64,000 nt of DNA from an uncultured Christensenellaceae bacterium (GTDB taxonomy: Bacteria > Bacillota > Clostridia > Christensenellales > Pumilibacteraceae). A program made the translations under genes and the position numbers. Below are positions 60,549 through 64,000 of the stretch, piece after piece; within the stretch, counting starts at the first letter, position 1, and every line of letters starts with the position of its first letter. The stretch lies in assembly GCA_910587595.1 (NCBI GenBank), contig CAJULQ010000005.1, forward strand, positions 96,527 through 160,526, in the 5' to 3' direction. The notes under the pieces were generated by a model. That model ran no database searches. It worked only from the letters and a program-made list of their open reading frames with translations, and was not told the origin of the DNA.

Positions 60549-63455
60549 ATGATAAACGACGCGCAAAACGAAAGAATGATCGCGAAAACGGCGGGGTTGG
60601 CGGATTTTTACGCGCCGCTCGCCGTGTGCAAACGGACGCCCGTGGAGGACGTCCTTTTTTACGAAAAGCAAGACGGCGACCCCGTGCCCGCGCCCCGCGC
60701 CATACGGTCGGGCGAGCAGTGGGGCGGCGACTACGTGTACGGCACTTTCCGTTTTTGTTTGCCGCAAGACAGCGTGTTGGAGATAGACAACGGCGCGTTG
60801 GAAAACACCGTGTTTTGCAACGGTTACCCCGTGGGGCTTACCGACTACACGGCGGGCGTGCGGTTCGAGAACGAGCGTTTGCACCGATATATTTTTGTGC
60901 CGGCGGGCGAGATCACGGTAGAGGGGTATGCGGGGCACACCTACTACGGCAGTATGCCGCGCGAGAAAAAACAGACTTTCTTTTTTAACGGCTATATGCC
61001 CGTGCGCACCTACGGCGGTATCTACGTTATCGAGTGGGACGAAAAGCTTAAAACGCTGGTGTTTTTGCTGGGGTGCTTAAACGATTGTTACCGCGCGCAA
61101 ACCGATGCCTACTATCACGCCCGCGCGGCGCGCGTATACGACGAGTTGTTCGATATTTTGCCGTTCACGCGCAAGCCTACGTCGCAAGAAACCGAGCGGG
61201 CGCTATCCGTGCTCGACGCGTTTTTTGCCACGCGATCGGGCGTCGAAGAGCCGTATATCGGCGCGATCGGGCATTCGCACCTCGACACGGCGTGGCTGTG
61301 GCCCATTGCCGAAACGGAGCGAAAGGCGGTGCGTACGGCGTCCAATGCGGTGCGCCTGCTGCAAAAATATCCTACGTACCGTTTTGTGATGTCCTCTATG
61401 TTGCACTACGACTGGTTTCGGCAAAAGTACCCCGACTTTTTCCGCGAAGTGCAAGCGCTTGTGCAAAGCGGGCGTTTCGAGCCTACGGCGGGGTGGGTGG
61501 AATGCGACTGCAACCTAACGGGCGGCGAGGCGCTTTGCCGTCAATTTTTGCGCGGCGCGCGGTTTCAAATGCGCGAGTTCGGCAAAACGGCCGAGGTGTT
61601 TTGGTTGCCCGATACGTTCGGCTACAGCGCGGCGTTGCCGCAGATCTTGTTGCAGTCGGGCGTGCGCTATTTTCTCACCACCAAGCTGAGTTGGAACGAC
61701 GTGAACAAGTTCCCGTACGATACCTTCTGGTGGGCGGGGCTGGACGGCAGTAGGGTGAAAGTGCATTTTAACGCCACGCACACGCGGCTCAATCCCGCGG
61801 TGGCGGCGGCGCGCGCGGCGGCGGTAACGGGCAAACGACAAGCGCCCGCGGCGCTCGTGGCCTACGGGTTCGGCGACGGCGGGGGCGGCCCCGCCGAGGA
61901 CATGGTGCGCGAGGCGCTGTTGTGCGAGAGATACCCTTGCGCCAAAGTGGAGCACACGAGCGTGCAAGCCTTTATGGAGCGCTTGCCCGACGCGTTGCCC
62001 TCTTGGCACGGCGAGTTGTACCTCGAACTGCACCGCGGCACGCTGACGTCGCAACACGATCTCAAACAGTATAACCGCCGATTGGAAAATTTACTGCACG
62101 TGGCCGAATTTGCGGGCGCGGTAACGGGGCAAGGCAAAGAGGTGACCGACGCGGCGTATGACGTGTTGCTGTGCAACCAATTTCACGATATCTTGCCGGG
62201 CACGTCGATCGCCCGCGTGAACGACCAAGCCAAAGCGGAACTGCAAAAAGCGTTGCGCGACGTGGGCGCATGGCTGCAAAAAACATGGGGCGAGGGCGAG
62301 CGCCCGCTCAACGCGCTGTCTTTTCCCGTGCAAGGCTTTTTGTATCGGCATGGTAGCACGGCGCCTTACGAAAGCTACCAAGGGGCGGACGGCGAAAGCG
62401 TTGCGCCCGTGTACGTGCAAATGCCCGCTTTGGGTACGGGACGGTTGTTGCCCGCGCCCGCCGCGCCCGTGTATGCAAACAACACGGTAACAACGCCCTA
62501 TTACACCGCCGTTTTAGACGACCACGGCATATGTTCGCTGGTGTATAACGGGCGGGAGTTCGCCCGCGGCACGTTGGGCAAAATGACGGTGGGCGAAGAT
62601 CTGCCCTATCAGTGGGACAATTGGGACATAGACGCCGACCAAGCGCGCAAACGCCGTCCGCTCGAAAAGACGGGCGAAACGCATTTTACGTGCGGCGGCG
62701 TGTTGGTGGTGCGTTCGTTCTACCGCGTGTCCGATAAAACAACGTTGACGCGCGACATTGTGTTCAACGGCGCGGATGCCGTTATTCGTTTCGATACGGC
62801 GGTGGATTGGCAAGACGACCACGCACTGCTTACGGCAGAGTTCGAAACCGACTTGTTTGCGCCGCAAGTGCGCAGCGAGGTGCAGTTCGGCTTTGTGGAC
62901 AGAAGCGTGTATGCCGATACTTCTACCGAGCAAGCCGCTTTCGAATGCGTCAACCGTCGCTGGTCGGAACTGACCGAGGGCGACCTTTCGTTTACCATTC
63001 TCAACAACGGAAAATACGGCATGCATTGCCGCGAAAACGTGATCGGGTTGAGCTTGCTGAAAAGCGGCACGCACCCCGACGAGCGGGGCGAACGGGGCAT
63101 GAAAACCTTTTCGTACGCCGTGTATCCGCACGAGGCGTCGGTTGTGCAGTCCACGCAAGCGGCCGCCGCATTCGATATGCCCGCTTTGTTTTCGTCTTGC
63201 GAGGTAAAGGCGCCGTTTACGCTGTCGTCGCCGTCGGTGGTGTGCGAAACGGTGAAAACGGGCGAGGAGGGCGGCATCGTGTTGCGTTTATACGAGTGCG
63301 CCCGCCGTAAAAGCGATTGCGTGCTATCTTTTCCCGCGGCGCATACGTTCTATCAAAGCGACGTGCCCGAACTGCATTTGTCGCCGCTCGGCAAGGGCAA
63401 AGAACTACGTTTGTCCTTCCGTCCGTTCGAAATAAAGACTGTTGTCGTGCGGTAA
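60549..63455 (+). CDS. GH38 alpha-mannosidase
   Basis: A 968-residue enzyme. The zinc/substrate motif H242-S-H244-L-D246 (HSHLDTAW) and nucleophile D355 in WLPDTFGYSAALPQIL are standard for GH38. The C-terminal beta domains follow from about 640. It removes alpha-mannose from N-glycan-like substrates and is cytoplasmic. It starts 40 bases after rpiR and is probably in its transcript, adding mannose release to the amino-sugar locus. Confidence 0.94.
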   Translation: MINDAQNERMIAKTAGLADFYAPLAVCKRTPVEDVLFYEKQDGDPVPAPRAIRSGEQWGGDYVYGTFRFCLPQDSVLEIDNGALENTVFCNGYPVGLTDYTAGVRFENERLHRYIFVPAGEITVEGYAGHTYYGSMPREKKQTFFFNGYMPVRTYGGIYVIEWDEKLKTLVFLLGCLNDCYRAQTDAYYHARAARVYDELFDILPFTRKPTSQETERALSVLDAFFATRSGVEEPYIGAIGHSHLDTAWLWPIAETERKAVRTASNAVRLLQKYPTYRFVMSSMLHYDWFRQKYPDFFREVQALVQSGRFEPTAGWVECDCNLTGGEALCRQFLRGARFQMREFGKTAEVFWLPDTFGYSAALPQILLQSGVRYFLTTKLSWNDVNKFPYDTFWWAGLDGSRVKVHFNATHTRLNPAVAAARAAAVTGKRQAPAALVAYGFGDGGGGPAEDMVREALLCERYPCAKVEHTSVQAFMERLPDALPSWHGELYLELHRGTLTSQHDLKQYNRRLENLLHVAEFAGAVTGQGKEVTDAAYDVLLCNQFHDILPGTSIARVNDQAKAELQKALRDVGAWLQKTWGEGERPLNALSFPVQGFLYRHGSTAPYESYQGADGESVAPVYVQMPALGTGRLLPAPAAPVYANNTVTTPYYTAVLDDHGICSLVYNGREFARGTLGKMTVGEDLPYQWDNWDIDADQARKRRPLEKTGETHFTCGGVLVVRSFYRVSDKTTLTRDIVFNGADAVIRFDTAVDWQDDHALLTAEFETDLFAPQVRSEVQFGFVDRSVYADTSTEQAAFECVNRRWSELTEGDLSFTILNNGKYGMHCRENVIGLSLLKSGTHPDERGERGMKTFSYAVYPHEASVVQSTQAAAAFDMPALFSSCEVKAPFTLSSPSVVCETVKTGEEGGIVLRLYECARRKSDCVLSFPAAHTFYQSDVPELHLSPLGKGKELRLSFRPFEIKTVVVR

Positions 63456-63490
63456 AATAACCGCTTTACCGCCGCACCTTTTCCTTTTTT
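63449..63490 (+). terminator. Possible terminator after the GH38 gene
   Basis: GCGGTAAA and TTTACCGC pair across a short loop, with a C/T-rich tail. It is weaker than the other terminators in the window. Confidence 0.45.
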
Positions 63491-63546
63491 GCCACATAGT
63501 ATGTGTGTAGAGATATCGATAATCTCGCAACAAAGGAGAGGAAAAC

Positions 63547-64000
63547 ATGTTCAGATTCAATTTCGGATGCGGGCACAGATGCGATTGCGACAACACGCCG
63601 TCGGATTGTTGTGACCGCGAAGATTGTACCTGTCCGCCGCCCCGCCCTTGTCCCGATCCCGTGCCCGCATGCTGTGTAGGCCCCGCGGGTCCGCGCGGCC
63701 CCATGGGGCCCGCCGGTCCGATGGGTTTTCAAGGCGCTATGGGTCCTACGGGTCCGCAAGGCGTGCAAGGTCTGCAAGGCGTGCCGGGCGCGGTCGGTCC
63801 GATGGGTCCTACGGGTCCCGTCGGTCCCGCGGGTGCCACGGGTGCGACGGGCGCAACGGGCGCAACGGGTGAGATAGGCCCCACCGGTCCTACGGGTCCC
63901 GTCGGTCCCGCGGGTGCCACGGGTGCGACGGGCGCAACGGGCGCAACGGGTGCGGTAGGTCCCACCGGTCCTACGGGTCCTATCGGTCCCGCGGGTGCCA
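63547..64000 (+). CDS. Collagen-like repeat surface protein (3' truncated by window)
   Basis: The start is set by AAAGGAGAGG before ATG. A short Cys-rich head (CGHRCDCDNTPSDCCDRED, then CTCPPPRPCP and CC) precedes Gly-X-Y triplets from about residue 40: GPAGPRGPMGPAGPMG, then GATGATGATG blocks. From 63805 the repeats become near-perfect 81-bp units (27 residues). Such proteins form triple helices on spores or cell surfaces (BclA-like). There is no recognised signal peptide. The gene continues past the window. Confidence 0.9.
   Translation, partial: MFRFNFGCGHRCDCDNTPSDCCDREDCTCPPPRPCPDPVPACCVGPAGPRGPMGPAGPMGFQGAMGPTGPQGVQGLQGVPGAVGPMGPTGPVGPAGATGATGATGATGEIGPTGPTGPVGPAGATGATGATGATGAVGPTGPTGPIGPAGA
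63805..64000 (+). repeat. 81-bp tandem repeats in the collagen-like gene
   Basis: The same landmark (GGTCCTACGGGT) recurs at 63805, 63886 and 63967, giving an exact 81-base period, with few substitutions between units (for example GEIG versus GAVG). The array continues beyond the window. Confidence 0.85.

Noticed and set aside
63720..64000. Regular repeats considered as a CRISPR array
   Set aside because: The repeats are contiguous, have no unique spacers and stay in frame as Gly-X-Y codons, so they are protein repeats.

Overview
The window looks like a chromosomal segment of a spore-forming anaerobic Clostridia-type Bacillota. The evidence is SpoIIID, a Bacillota-type glg operon including GlgD, type III glutamine synthetase, class I two-subunit fumarase, many lipoproteins and a collagen-like surface protein. 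Third positions are G/C-rich, TTGACA/TATAAT promoters are easy to read, and CCA is encoded in both tRNA genes. A gut Christensenellales-like lineage is a guess, not something the sequence proves.

Layout. 1-12.5 kb: end of an SNF2 helicase, thioredoxin reductase, CorA behind a putative leader peptide, nitroreductase, fumarase (minus strand), then walJ - two CPBP proteases - rlmH - M14 peptidase - tadA, a GlmU-like protein and prs. 12.5-13.8 kb: an AT-rich patch with three small HTH regulators and palindromic operators, then spoIIID. 13.9-18.7 kb: SPFH/zinc-ribbon protein, a YidD-like membrane protein and a large zinc-ribbon protein, behind a promoter with a G9 spacer. 18.7-22.6 kb: ttcA (minus), then the conserved rpmH-rnpA-yidD-yidC-jag block. 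22.7-25.8 kb: a small lipoprotein behind a promoter with a G10 spacer, and a BspA-like LRR lipoprotein. 25.8-27.9 kb: glnN (minus) with an attenuator-like leader. 28.2-38.8 kb: glgB-C-D-A, glgP and a GH13 enzyme for glycogen synthesis and turnover. 38.9-44.7 kb: malic enzyme, an AT-rich two-gene insert (ThiC-like protein plus a membrane-anchored unknown), a MATE exporter, a radical SAM protein and tRNA-Glu/tRNA-Met. 44.9-63.5 kb: an amino-sugar/glycan locus. 63.5 kb to the end: a collagen-like protein cut by the window edge.

The amino-sugar locus is the most coherent system. NanE, a GH84 hexosaminidase, a DUF4127 protein, a secreted GHL10 hydrolase, a surface lipoprotein, a solute-binding protein with two permeases, a ROK kinase and an FAD oxidoreductase follow one another with 0-33 nt gaps or overlaps. 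An RpiR regulator and a GH38 mannosidase follow. The nanE and rpiR promoters carry the same palindrome fused to the -10 box, so one RpiR regulon is likely.

The observations most worth a second look are: homopolymeric G tracts inside two promoter spacers (possible phase variation); the ThiC-like cassette; the DUF4127-containing amino-sugar locus with its shared operator; the leader ORF plus hairpin before corA; a GlmU homologue with a degenerate nucleotidyltransferase half; several promoters whose -10 box lies 6-8 nt before the start codon; and the operator array between two divergent HTH genes. All function calls come from reading motifs by eye; no searches were run.
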